Both the position numbers and the translations under genes were made by a program. From assembly GCA_003134505.1 (NCBI GenBank), contig PLBK01000023.1:24567-64576 (forward strand): a stretch of DNA of 40,010 nt. Reading direction: 5' to 3'. The notes under the pieces are model-generated. The model did no database searches. It saw only the letters and a program-made list of their open reading frames with translations, and had not been told where the DNA came from. Positions 32,181-39,417 of the stretch are shown here, one piece after another. Origin of the DNA: Actinomycetota bacterium. GTDB taxonomy: Bacteria; Actinomycetota; Thermoleophilia; Gaiellales; Gaiellaceae. Positions within the stretch are counted from its first letter, which is position 1. Every line of letters starts with the position of its first letter.

Positions 32181-32561
32181 GTGGACCGGGAGGCGATCGC
32201 ACGTGGCGTGCGCAGGCGGCAGGCGCAGGAGTCGCTCGACTTCGAGCGCGAGCGCGAGCAGACGCTGCAGGAGCAGATCGAGCTCGTCATCGGCGAGGCC
32301 GAGAGCTCACGGATCGACGCCGCCGCCTTCGAGCGGATGTCGGCGGAGGACGTCGCGATCGTCAAGGCGGACCTCAACCCGTTGCCCTACGAGGAGGAGC
32401 CCGGGAGCTTCTTCGAGCGCGACGACGTGTTCAACTTCGAGGACGTCGGGGAGGAGGTCGATCCGCACGCCGAGGAGATCGCCCGGCTCACCGTGGAAGT
32501 CGAGCAGTGCCGCCGTCGCCAGCAGGCGTTCTCGGCCTACATCGAAGCGCTCGGCAACTGA
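32181..32561 (+). CDS. acidic, helical protein of unknown function
   Basis: A 126-residue protein I do not recognise. It begins MDREAIARGVRRRQAQESLD, has a highly charged helical first half (about 8-60, possibly coiled coil), an acidic Pro/Phe-rich centre (LPYEEEPGSFFERDDVFNFE) and a second helix (EIARLTVEVEQCRRRQQAF). It has one Cys and no signal or membrane segment. Codon use and the third-position GC match its neighbours, and a convincing -10 box precedes GTG, so I regard it as real. The convergent epimerase gene begins 19 bases beyond its stop. The role is unknown; a regulatory or scaffold protein would suit the shape. Confidence 0.75.
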   Translation: MDREAIARGVRRRQAQESLDFEREREQTLQEQIELVIGEAESSRIDAAAFERMSAEDVAIVKADLNPLPYEEEPGSFFERDDVFNFEDVGEEVDPHAEEIARLTVEVEQCRRRQQAFSAYIEALGN

Positions 32562-32580
32562 GCCGGGCGGCTGCCCTCTC

Positions 32581-33480
32581 TCATCCCAGCGCCTGCTCGA
32601 GCGCCGCGCCGAGCTCCGGGTACCGGAAGCGGTAGCCCGCCTGCTCTGCCTTCCGGGGAACGGCACGCTGACCGGTCAGGAGCAGGTCGGCCTGCTCGCC
32701 GAGCACGAGCCGCAGCATCGGCGCCGGGGTCGGGAAGACGGCCGGCCGGTGCAGCACCCTGCCGAGCTCCCGCGCCACGTCCCGCTGTCGCGGCACCCCC
32801 GGCGCGACGACGTTGACGGCGCCGCGCCAGTGCTCGTGACCGATCGCCGAGCGGTAGATGCCGACGGTGTCGTCGAGGTGCACCCAGGGGAACCACTGCT
32901 TCCCGCTGCCGAGCCGTCCGCCGGCGAAGAGCCGGAACGGGAGCGCCATCAGCCTGAGCGCCGGCGCCCCTCTCCCGATCACGAATGCCGTTCGGGCGAC
33001 GACGACCCGGACGCCGTGCTCCTCGGCCCGGAGCGCAGCGTCCTCCCAGACGACGCAGACGCGGGCGAGAAACGAGTCGCCTGGCGCCGCGCTCTCGTCG
33101 ATCTGCGCGTCGTCCGGGCGGTCTCCCGCGTAGTCGATCCCCGAGGAGCACACGAAGACCCGCGGGCGCCGCTCCGCCGGGAGCGCGCCGATCGCATCGA
33201 CGAGGGCCGACGTCGCGTCGACCCGGCTGCGGAGAATCAGGTCTTTCCGCCTGCGCGACCACCGGCCCGAGCCGATGCTGTGCCCGGCGAGGTTCACGAC
33301 CGCGTAGGCGCCGCTGAGCGAATTCGCCCAGCCCCCCGCCGAGCACCCGTCCCAGCCGAGCGTCCCCGGTTCGCCCGGGTTGCGCGTCAGCACGATCGTC
33401 TCGTGGCCGTCGGCGCGGAGCGACTCGACGAGCGCCCGCCCGATCAGCCCGCTCCCGCCGGCGACGACGATCCTCGTCAC
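32581..33480 (-). CDS. TIGR01777-family NAD(P)-binding epimerase-like protein (YfcH/SDR39U1)
   Basis: A 299-residue extended short-chain dehydrogenase-like protein. The nucleotide site GGSGLIGRALV (8-18) has the GxxGxxG pattern, followed by VNLAGHSIG, RSRVDAT, SSGIDYAGD, VVVARTAFVIG and FPWVHLDD, all typical of the YfcH family. A DUF1731-like C-terminus (PTPAPMLRLVLGEQADLLLTGQRAVPRK) completes it. GTG 33480 overlaps the stop of the small membrane protein gene (GTGA). The reaction is not established for this family; a link to envelope or division functions has been proposed elsewhere. Confidence 0.9.
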   Translation of the reverse strand: MTRIVVAGGSGLIGRALVESLRADGHETIVLTRNPGEPGTLGWDGCSAGGWANSLSGAYAVVNLAGHSIGSGRWSRRRKDLILRSRVDATSALVDAIGALPAERRPRVFVCSSGIDYAGDRPDDAQIDESAAPGDSFLARVCVVWEDAALRAEEHGVRVVVARTAFVIGRGAPALRLMALPFRLFAGGRLGSGKQWFPWVHLDDTVGIYRSAIGHEHWRGAVNVVAPGVPRQRDVARELGRVLHRPAVFPTPAPMLRLVLGEQADLLLTGQRAVPRKAEQAGYRFRYPELGAALEQALG

Positions 33481-33920
33481 GTGGAGCTCCCCGAGCGGAC
33501 GCGCGGCTCACCGGGAAGGACGACGACGCACGCCATGAGCAGAGCGGCTGCGCCGGCGAACGCGGCCAAGCCGCCGCCAACCGGAAGGCCCCAGGCGACG
33601 GCGAGGACGATCCAGCCGGCGGCGAGGACCGGCGAAGCCAGCGTCGCACGCACCCGCTTCATGCGGCGCGACCCTCGGCGGGCCGCGGCGTTCAGCACGA
33701 GCAGGTACAGAGTCGCCGGCGGCAGCACCGAAGCGATCACCGCGGCGAGGAAGGCTGCCGCAAGCCACCAGAGCCCGAACCCGACAATGGCGACGGCCGG
33801 GAGGATCGCCACGACGACAGCAGCGCAGACGAACCGGCCGAGATTGACGATCAGCCACTCGCCGAGGCCAGGGGGCGCGATCAGGCGTTCCCAGTCCGAA
33901 TCCGTCTGTACGTTGGTCAC
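33477..33920 (-). CDS. small membrane protein of unknown function
   Basis: A 147-residue protein with probably four membrane spans: LGRFVCAAVVVAILPAVAIV, GFGLWWLAAAFLAAVIASVL, PVLAAGWIVLAVAWGL and LAAFAGAAALLMACVVVL. A basic loop (AARRGSRRMKRVRAT) separates two hairpins. I see no family signature. GTG 33920 lies inside the operator shared with the divergent TetR gene, so its expression is probably repressed by that regulator. It is coupled to the downstream TIGR01777 gene. A repressor-controlled membrane protein beside TetR could be a small efflux or stress protein, but nothing in the sequence proves it. Confidence 0.75.
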   Translation of the reverse strand: MTNVQTDSDWERLIAPPGLGEWLIVNLGRFVCAAVVVAILPAVAIVGFGLWWLAAAFLAAVIASVLPPATLYLLVLNAAARRGSRRMKRVRATLASPVLAAGWIVLAVAWGLPVGGGLAAFAGAAALLMACVVVLPGEPRVRSGSST

Positions 33921-33938
33921 TTGATTTAATCATATGAC
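33916..33938. promoter_or_regulatory. TetR operator spanning both divergent start codons
   Basis: GTCACTTGATT (33916-33926) and AATCATATGAC (33928-33938) form a dyad around one T with nine of eleven pairs matching. The core TGATTTAATCA is perfect. It covers the GTG of the membrane gene (33918-33920) and the ATG of the TetR gene (33934-33936), which are only 13 bases apart. TATGAT on the minus strand (33934-33929) is a good -10 box eight bases before the GTG. Binding here would shut off both genes. Confidence 0.6.
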
Positions 33939-34536
33939 TAAAGCAACCGCTCAACAACTGGTCGCGGCCGCGCTCGAGACGCTGAGGGAGGACGGTTTCA
34001 CCGGGGCGACCTCGCGGGCGATCGCGCGCCGCGCGGGCGTCAACCAGGCGCTCGTCTTCTACCACTTCGGCAGCGTGGACAACCTGCTCCTCGCCGCCCT
34101 CGACCGCACCAGCGAGGAGCGGCTCGCCGCGTACCGCGACGCGCTCGAGAACGTCTCTTCTCTCGGCGACCTCGCCACCGTGGCGCGGCGCCTGTACGAA
34201 GACGACCTCGCGTCGGGCCACATGACCGTCGTCTCCCAGATGATCGCCGGGTCACTCGCCAGGCCGGAGCTCGCACCGCAGGTCGTCGCGCGCATGGACC
34301 CGTGGCTCCAGTTCGCCGAGGAGGCGTTCCAGCGGGTGGGCGGGGACCTCCTGCCCGCGAAGGAGCTCGCCTACGGCGCGATCACGTTCTACCTCGGCGT
34401 CAATCTCCTCTCGCATCTCGACCCGGACCAGGAGCGCAGCCGCGCGGTCTTCGCACGGATCGACGAGCTCTCACGCCTCGCCGAGGCGCTTCTCACGGGA
34501 GGGCTCCGACTAGGAGGGTCTACCGAAACTCTGTAG
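33934..34536 (+). CDS. TetR-family transcriptional regulator
   Basis: A 200-residue regulator. The N-terminal helix-turn-helix (about 8-52) reads LVAAALETLREDGFTGATS, then AIARRAGVNQALVFYHFGS, a standard TetR DNA-binding domain. The variable C-terminal half (about 60-195) is helical and forms the ligand and dimer region. It is divergent from a small membrane protein gene and shares an operator with it, so autorepression and repression of the neighbour are likely. The ligand is unknown. Confidence 0.92.
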   Translation: MTKATAQQLVAAALETLREDGFTGATSRAIARRAGVNQALVFYHFGSVDNLLLAALDRTSEERLAAYRDALENVSSLGDLATVARRLYEDDLASGHMTVVSQMIAGSLARPELAPQVVARMDPWLQFAEEAFQRVGGDLLPAKELAYGAITFYLGVNLLSHLDPDQERSRAVFARIDELSRLAEALLTGGLRLGGSTETL

Positions 34537-34881
34537 GTCAGCAGTCATGCGGACTCTCGCCTCACCCTTCCAATCGTTCGCGCCACCTTCGATCATCGTT
34601 TACCCCGTTGACTCAAATCCGTTTCCGCGACTGAGCGACCAACACGAAACCGCCACTCCCTGCCCGCGACCGCAATAGCGATAGCGACCGGATCGAGAGA
34701 ATGTCCCGGTCGTCGTGCAACTTTGCTTGCGGCGGTCTGTGTGAGGGGCGCAGCGTAGCGTGGCTGCTCGCTGGAGTGTCGTTGTGCGCGTCTGAACGGA
34801 CGGGAGGGACCCCCGGTGGGGCCCCTCCGTGTGCTGCCGTTTTTGCCTCTTACTGGTCGTTCAGGATGATCGTTCGTCAGC
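34537..34881. other. intergenic region without a convincing gene
   Basis: This 345-base stretch lies between the convergent TetR and propeller genes. It looks less GC-rich than the operons around it and contains only short open frames with no family signature. Apart from the hairpin at 34800-34844, I see no tRNA, repeat or mobile element here. Short A/C/T-rich runs (34600-34680) are unlike the coding DNA nearby. Confidence 0.6.
34800..34844 (+). terminator. GC-rich hairpin followed by a T run
   Basis: GGAGGGACCCC (34803-34813) and GGGGCCCCTCC (34818-34828) pair with one mismatch around a short loop, and flanking ACG/CGT lengthens the stem. Five T bases follow at 34840-34844 on the plus strand. 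The distance from stem to T run (nine bases) is long for a classical terminator, but the hairpin may also stop the convergent propeller transcript. Confidence 0.45.
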
Positions 34882-37302
34882 TCAGAGCGGGCAACTGTTG
34901 TTGTGCACTGCCGAATTGCCGTTGCCCGTCTGCGGGCTGTTGCCCTGGCAGGTGGCGTCGTGGCCGGAGCCGTTGCTGTTGACTGTGGCGCCGCCCGGCG
35001 TGTTGTTCTGCACGTTGAGGTCGTGCCCGACGGTGTTGCCGGTGACCAAGACTGGGCCGCCGTTGTTCCGGATGTTCAGGTCGTGCCCGACGTCGTCGTT
35101 GCAGATCGTGGTCGTGCCCGACCCGTTCACGCTCCCTTGTGCGGTCAGGTCGTGGCTGATGCTGCTCCCGCAGACGGTGCTACCGCCCGCGCCGGTCAGG
35201 CTCACGTCATGGCCGAAGCCGACGCCGTTCGCGATCAGCTTGCCGCCGCTCTGCACGATGGTGTCGTGTGACACGGTCGTACCGGGCAACAGGATGCAGG
35301 TCGCTCCCGTCGGCACGGTGACGTCTTTGCCGCCGCCGCTGTAGATGCCTGTGCAGGTTGTCGTGCCCGCGTTCAGCGGCGAGGCGACCGTGTAGCTCGC
35401 CGACGCCAAAGCGGTGTTCCCCGCATTGTCCGTTGCCGTACATAGCACGCTGTGCACACCCGCAACCGACGTGATGACCGGGGCACACGACTGCGACGCG
35501 ACTCCCGAAAGCGTGTCAGTCGCGTTCGGGGACGCCATCGCCGAACCGTTGAATGCAACCGGGTTCGGTGACACCGTCGGCGCCAGTGTCGGCGCGGTCT
35601 TGTCGACCTTCACCGTGTAGGAGCCATTGCCAACGTTGCCAGCCAAATCACTGCAAGACGCATTAACCGTAACCGCGTCGCCCTCACCCGAGGAGAGGCT
35701 GGACGTCGTACAGCGACTGCTGTCAATCCCAGAGCCACCGGACTCGTCAGCCCAGTTCCACGAGACGGTGACGTCGGTGTTGTTCCAACCAGAGCCATTG
35801 ACAGCCGGCAACTGAGTCGGATTAGCCGCTGGCGGTGTCGAGTCGGTTGGGGTCGGAAGCGAGTACGCGTGCAACGTCCCATCCGACGAGCCGACGTAGA
35901 CGAACCCACCCGCCACCGCCGGCGATGAACGAGTAGCGTCCGTGCGGGCGCTCCACAGCGGAGCGCATTCTGTGGGACTGCCCGAGCAGCCCAACACGCC
36001 CGCCGCATCGAACGCGTACAGCGTGCCACCCTCCGAGCCGACGAAGACGACCCCGCTCGCCACCGCCGGCGACGAATAGTCGAGGCCCCCGTCGATATGG
36101 GCCGTCCACAACGGCGCGCATACCGTCGGACTGCCGGAGCAGCCCGACACCCCTGCCGCATCAAACGCGGAGAAGATGTTGCCGGAGTTCGAGGCGTCGT
36201 AGACAATCCCGCCCGCCACCGCCGGCGACGAGGACAGGCCAAACCCGAGATTCGTCGTCCACAGCGGCTGACACACCGTCGGGCTGCCCGAGCAGCCGGA
36301 CATGCCGGCCGCGTCAAACGCGTACAGCGTGCCATCGTAGAAGGACCCGACATAGACGACGCCACCCGCTACCGCTGGCGAGGATTCGACGAAGCCTGTG
36401 TGCGCCGTCCAGAGCGGCTGGCATACCTTCGGGCTACCCGAGCAGCCCGAGACGCCGGCCGCGTCGAACGCGTACAGGTCGCCCTCGTCGCGGTCGGCGA
36501 CGTAGACCACCCCGTCCACCACCGCCGGCGATGACCTCATGTCATGGGCATTTGAGCCACGGGTTGGCCCTGTCCACAACGGCTGGCACACCGTCGGGCT
36601 GCCTGAACAGCCCGAGACGCCGGCCGCGTCGAACGCATATAGGGAGCCGTCAAACGAGGCGACGTAGACCACCCCGCCCACCACCGCCGGCGACGCGATG
36701 ATGGGACCAGCGCGGCCCGTCCACAACGGCTGGCACACCTTCGGGCTGCCTGAGCAGCCCGAGACGCCGGCCGCGTCGAACGCATACAGGGTGCCGTCGC
36801 CTGAACCGACATAGACGACCCCATCCGCTACCACCGGCCCGGTCGGAAAGAAGGCGTCGGTGGTCCACAGCGGCGCACACACCTTCGGACTCCCCGAGCA
36901 GCCTGAGGCACCCGCCGCGTCAAACGCATACAGCTTTCCGTCTCCCGAGGTCGCGTAGACGACCCCCCCGGCGACCACCGGTTCGGCCTCGCTGCCACCG
37001 GTGGCCCCCGTCCACGCCTCCGTCAGGCTGCCAACGTTTGCCGTCGTGATCGCCGACCCGCCCGCGTTCAGCCCACTATGCGCGGGATCAGATCGGTACT
37101 GCGGCCAGTCCGCGCCAGCCGACCCCGACCCCGCCGCGCCAGAAACCAGACCAAGCACCACTACGGTCAGAAGCGAGACTAGAACGACGGGCCGCCGAAT
37201 CAGGCGGCCGGCTCGAGTGGAGTGAAACAAACGCGACCATAAATCGGTCTGGCGCCTGCTTCCTCCCTCAACCGACGGACGTCGACCCTTGCGCTTACTC
37301 AT
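34882..37302 (-). CDS. exported PQQ-like propeller protein with Cys repeats, Ig-like region and GHD repeats
   Basis: An 806-residue surface or secreted protein from ATG 37302, preceded by GGAGGGAG. A basic lead and one hydrophobic segment (PVVLVSLLTVVVLGLVSGAAG, about 36-56) act as signal or anchor. Next comes an eight-blade PQQ-like propeller (about 70-470) built from repeats of the type SSPAVxGGVVYVGSxDGTLYAFDAAG. Seven blades add an insert GCSGSPxVCxPLW with two Cys. Then come two Ig/HYR-like domains (TPPAANPTQLPAVNG and DKTAPTLAPTVSPNPV), and a C-terminal Asn-rich beta-helix-like part with about five repeats of (G/S)HDL. It probably binds a polymer or partner outside the cell; no catalytic site is visible. 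Codon use is less GC-rich than the neighbours, hinting at separate origin. Confidence 0.85.
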   Translation of the reverse strand: MSKRKGRRPSVEGGSRRQTDLWSRLFHSTRAGRLIRRPVVLVSLLTVVVLGLVSGAAGSGSAGADWPQYRSDPAHSGLNAGGSAITTANVGSLTEAWTGATGGSEAEPVVAGGVVYATSGDGKLYAFDAAGASGCSGSPKVCAPLWTTDAFFPTGPVVADGVVYVGSGDGTLYAFDAAGVSGCSGSPKVCQPLWTGRAGPIIASPAVVGGVVYVASFDGSLYAFDAAGVSGCSGSPTVCQPLWTGPTRGSNAHDMRSSPAVVDGVVYVADRDEGDLYAFDAAGVSGCSGSPKVCQPLWTAHTGFVESSPAVAGGVVYVGSFYDGTLYAFDAAGMSGCSGSPTVCQPLWTTNLGFGLSSSPAVAGGIVYDASNSGNIFSAFDAAGVSGCSGSPTVCAPLWTAHIDGGLDYSSPAVASGVVFVGSEGGTLYAFDAAGVLGCSGSPTECAPLWSARTDATRSSPAVAGGFVYVGSSDGTLHAYSLPTPTDSTPPAANPTQLPAVNGSGWNNTDVTVSWNWADESGGSGIDSSRCTTSSLSSGEGDAVTVNASCSDLAGNVGNGSYTVKVDKTAPTLAPTVSPNPVAFNGSAMASPNATDTLSGVASQSCAPVITSVAGVHSVLCTATDNAGNTALASASYTVASPLNAGTTTCTGIYSGGGKDVTVPTGATCILLPGTTVSHDTIVQSGGKLIANGVGFGHDVSLTGAGGSTVCGSSISHDLTAQGSVNGSGTTTICNDDVGHDLNIRNNGGPVLVTGNTVGHDLNVQNNTPGGATVNSNGSGHDATCQGNSPQTGNGNSAVHNNSCPL
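35975..36905 (-). repeat. seven intragenic repeats encoding the Cys-pair inserts
   Basis: The DNA for the CSGSP inserts recurs near 35981, 36139, 36290, 36440, 36606, 36751 and 36896, at spacings of about 145-166 bases. The copies near 36606 and 36751 are almost identical over about 70 bases, suggesting recent duplication or gene conversion. Each copy can form a hairpin, for example CGGGCTGC-CTGA-GCAGCCCG at 36746-36765. Confidence 0.8.
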
Positions 37303-37424
37303 CGCGCTCCCTCCATAACGAGCCTGATTCAGCCTGGCCGCCGCTTCGGTCGATCTGATGGCTACGGCCCGTGGAGCAGCCGTCGTCTGCGCGACTGCTC
37401 GGTGTCTCCCGTACTGCACTCTCA

Positions 37425-37453
37425 ACTCTCATGCCCCGCCGCTAGCTTGTCAA
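37425..37453 (-). promoter_or_regulatory. promoter of the propeller gene
   Basis: On the minus strand a consensus -35 TTGACA (37453-37448), a 17-base spacer and GAGAGT (37430-37425) make a likely housekeeping promoter. It would give a leader of about 115 bases before ATG 37302. The in-frame extension upstream of 37302 overlaps this site, which supports the chosen start. Confidence 0.6.
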
Positions 37454-37512
37454 GGTTGTTACCAAGTGGAGACCGACGCCTCGCCATCCTCTTGTTGGTA
37501 CCGCAGGTTCGC

Positions 37513-37692
37513 GTGAGGAACAACTGCGTTCTGCTCTGTATTCGCGAAGAGGGTGGCGAGGCGGGCGGCAGGAACGTCGGCAAGCTGTGGATCACTCAGG
37601 CAAACACCGAGTGGGCGCGCGGCAATGTGCCGAGAAGAAACGCCAAGACGCTCTCGATGGAAGCCTTTGTCGAGTACCTGAACTCGCTCTGA
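37513..37692 (+). CDS. possible small protein of unknown function
   Basis: A 59-residue frame from GTG 37513 (a longer one begins at 37402). The protein reads MRNNCVLLCIREEGGEAGGR, then NVGKLWITQANTEWARGNVP, and ends RRNAKTLSMEAFVEYLNSL. The second half has the composition and rhythm of a real domain: aromatic residues, a basic turn and a final helix. Codons are much less GC-biased than in the operons around. I do not recognise the family. It may be a small transferred gene, the end of a decayed one, or chance; no Shine-Dalgarno is evident. Confidence 0.4.
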   Translation: MRNNCVLLCIREEGGEAGGRNVGKLWITQANTEWARGNVPRRNAKTLSMEAFVEYLNSL

Positions 37693-37835
37693 TCTGACCG
37701 AGTTCATCATCGTGCGGCTCCGCCAGTATCAGCCCCGAGACTGCAGCCGACCTGCGCGGCTGCAGTCCGTGTGAGCCAGGAACATGAGGCCCGTAGACGT
37801 GAGTCACCATGGCGGCGAAGCCACCGGACTTGCGG

Positions 37836-39368
37836 CTACCTCGTCTGCGGGAAGCCCAGGTTGACCTTGCTCGTCGCCGGGTCGGGCCAGCGGCTGGTGA
37901 CGACCTTGCCGCGCGTGTAGAAGTTCACGCTCTCGGGCCCGTAGGCGTGCGTGTCGCCGAACAGCGACGCCTTCCAGCCGCCGAACGAGAACCACGCGAC
38001 CGGCACCGGGATCGGCACATTGATCCCGACCATCCCCGCCTGCGCGTCGAACTGGAACTGGCGGGCGACGCCGCCGTCGCGGGTGAAGATCGCCGTCCCG
38101 TTGCCCCACGGGTTCTCGTTGACCAGCCGCATCGCCTCGTCGTAGGTGTCGACGCGGACGACCGACAGCACCGGGCCGAAGATCTCGTCCCGGTAGCAGT
38201 CCATTTCCGGCGTCACGTCGTCGAGGAGCGACACGCCCAGGAAGAACCCGTCGCCGTCCGGCGTGGACTCGCGCCCGTCGAGCACGAGCTTCGCGCCCTG
38301 CTGCGTGCCCGAGTCGAGATATGACGCGACCTTGTCGCGGTGCTGGCCGGTGATCAGCGGCCCCATCTCGGAGTCGGGGCTGGCGCCGTCGCCGACCGTG
38401 ATCTTCGTGGCGCGCTCCTTGATCGCGTCGACGAGCGGATCGGCGACCTCGCCGACGGCGACGACGACCGAGACCGCCATGCAGCGTTCGCCCGCCGAGC
38501 CGTAGCCCGCGGAGACGGCAGCGTCCGCAGCCATGTCCACGTCGGCGTCGGGCAGGACGATCATGTGGTTCTTCGCCCCTGCGAGCGCCTGCACCCGCTT
38601 GCCCGCCTTCGTCCCACTCTCGTAGACGTACTTCGCGATCGGGGTCGAGCCGACGAAGCTGACCGCGGCCACGTCGGGGTGCTCGAGCAGCCGGTCGACC
38701 GCGACCTTGTCGCCCTGGAGGACGGTGAAGACGCCGTCCGGGATCCCGGCTTCCTTCAGGAGCTCCGCGACGAGCAGCGAGGCGGACGGGTCCTTCTCGG
38801 ACGGCTTGAGCACGAACGTGTTGCCGCACGCGAGCGCCGGCCCCCACATCCACATGGGCACCATCGCGGGGAAGTTGAACGGCGTGATGCCGGCGACGAC
38901 GCCGAGCGGCTGCCGGATCGAGTAGACGTCGATCCCCGTGGAGGCCTGCTCGGAGAACTCGCCCTTGATCAGCGTCGGGATGCCGCACGCGTACTCGATC
39001 ACCTCGAGCCCGCGCGCCACCTCGCCGAGCGCGTCCGAGTGCACTTTCCCGTGCTCGCGCGTGAGGATGCGTGCGATGTCGTCGCGGTGGGCGTCGAGCA
39101 ACGCGCGGACCCGGAAGAAGAGCTCGGCCCGGCGCGAGATGGACATCGCCCGCCAGGCCGGGAACGCGGCCCTGGCGGAGGCGACGGCGGCGTCGACCTC
39201 CTCGACGGAGGCGAAGTCGACCTCGGCAGCGATCCCGCCCGTCGCCGGGTTGTAGACGGGACCGGCGCGTCCGGAGCGGCCGGGCACCATGCGGCCGTCG
39301 ATCCAGTGGCTGATCCTCGAAAGCTCCTGCGTATCGCCCGTCCTGGGCGCGGTCGCGACTTCGGTCAT
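37836..39368 (-). CDS. mmsA: CoA-acylating methylmalonate/malonate-semialdehyde dehydrogenase
   Basis: A 510-residue aldehyde dehydrogenase of the MmsA/IolA type, converting methylmalonate or malonate semialdehyde, NAD+ and CoA to propionyl-CoA or acetyl-CoA with loss of CO2. Diagnostic parts are GITPFNFPAMVPMWMWGPAL (160-179), KPSEKDPSAS, the catalytic Cys296 in SAGERCMAVS, and the class-specific MVGINVPIPVPVAWFSFGGW. The usual ALDH general-base Glu is replaced by Asn267 (LAGAKNHM), as expected for CoA-dependent members. The ATG follows GAGGAGG. It is divergent from an omega-amino-acid-type aminotransferase, which could supply its aldehyde. Confidence 0.94.
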   Translation of the reverse strand: MTEVATAPRTGDTQELSRISHWIDGRMVPGRSGRAGPVYNPATGGIAAEVDFASVEEVDAAVASARAAFPAWRAMSISRRAELFFRVRALLDAHRDDIARILTREHGKVHSDALGEVARGLEVIEYACGIPTLIKGEFSEQASTGIDVYSIRQPLGVVAGITPFNFPAMVPMWMWGPALACGNTFVLKPSEKDPSASLLVAELLKEAGIPDGVFTVLQGDKVAVDRLLEHPDVAAVSFVGSTPIAKYVYESGTKAGKRVQALAGAKNHMIVLPDADVDMAADAAVSAGYGSAGERCMAVSVVVAVGEVADPLVDAIKERATKITVGDGASPDSEMGPLITGQHRDKVASYLDSGTQQGAKLVLDGRESTPDGDGFFLGVSLLDDVTPEMDCYRDEIFGPVLSVVRVDTYDEAMRLVNENPWGNGTAIFTRDGGVARQFQFDAQAGMVGINVPIPVPVAWFSFGGWKASLFGDTHAYGPESVNFYTRGKVVTSRWPDPATSKVNLGFPQTR

Positions 39369-39404
39369 CTCGCCTCCTCGGGGTTCAAAAGCAGCGTAGC
39401 GCGA

Positions 39405-39417
39405 TTACTATGAGCCG
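39405..39417 (+). promoter_or_regulatory. leaderless promoter of the aminotransferase gene
   Basis: TACTAT (39406-39411) lies six bases before ATG 39418, with no room for a Shine-Dalgarno. The same spacing occurs before the antitoxin and MFS starts. The A/T island also lies upstream of the divergent dehydrogenase, 49 bases away, whose start has a normal Shine-Dalgarno. Confidence 0.5.

Noticed and set aside
35975-36905. Regular repeats taken as a CRISPR array
   Set aside because: The repeats are in frame, encode propeller blades, and the intervals are as conserved as the repeat cores.
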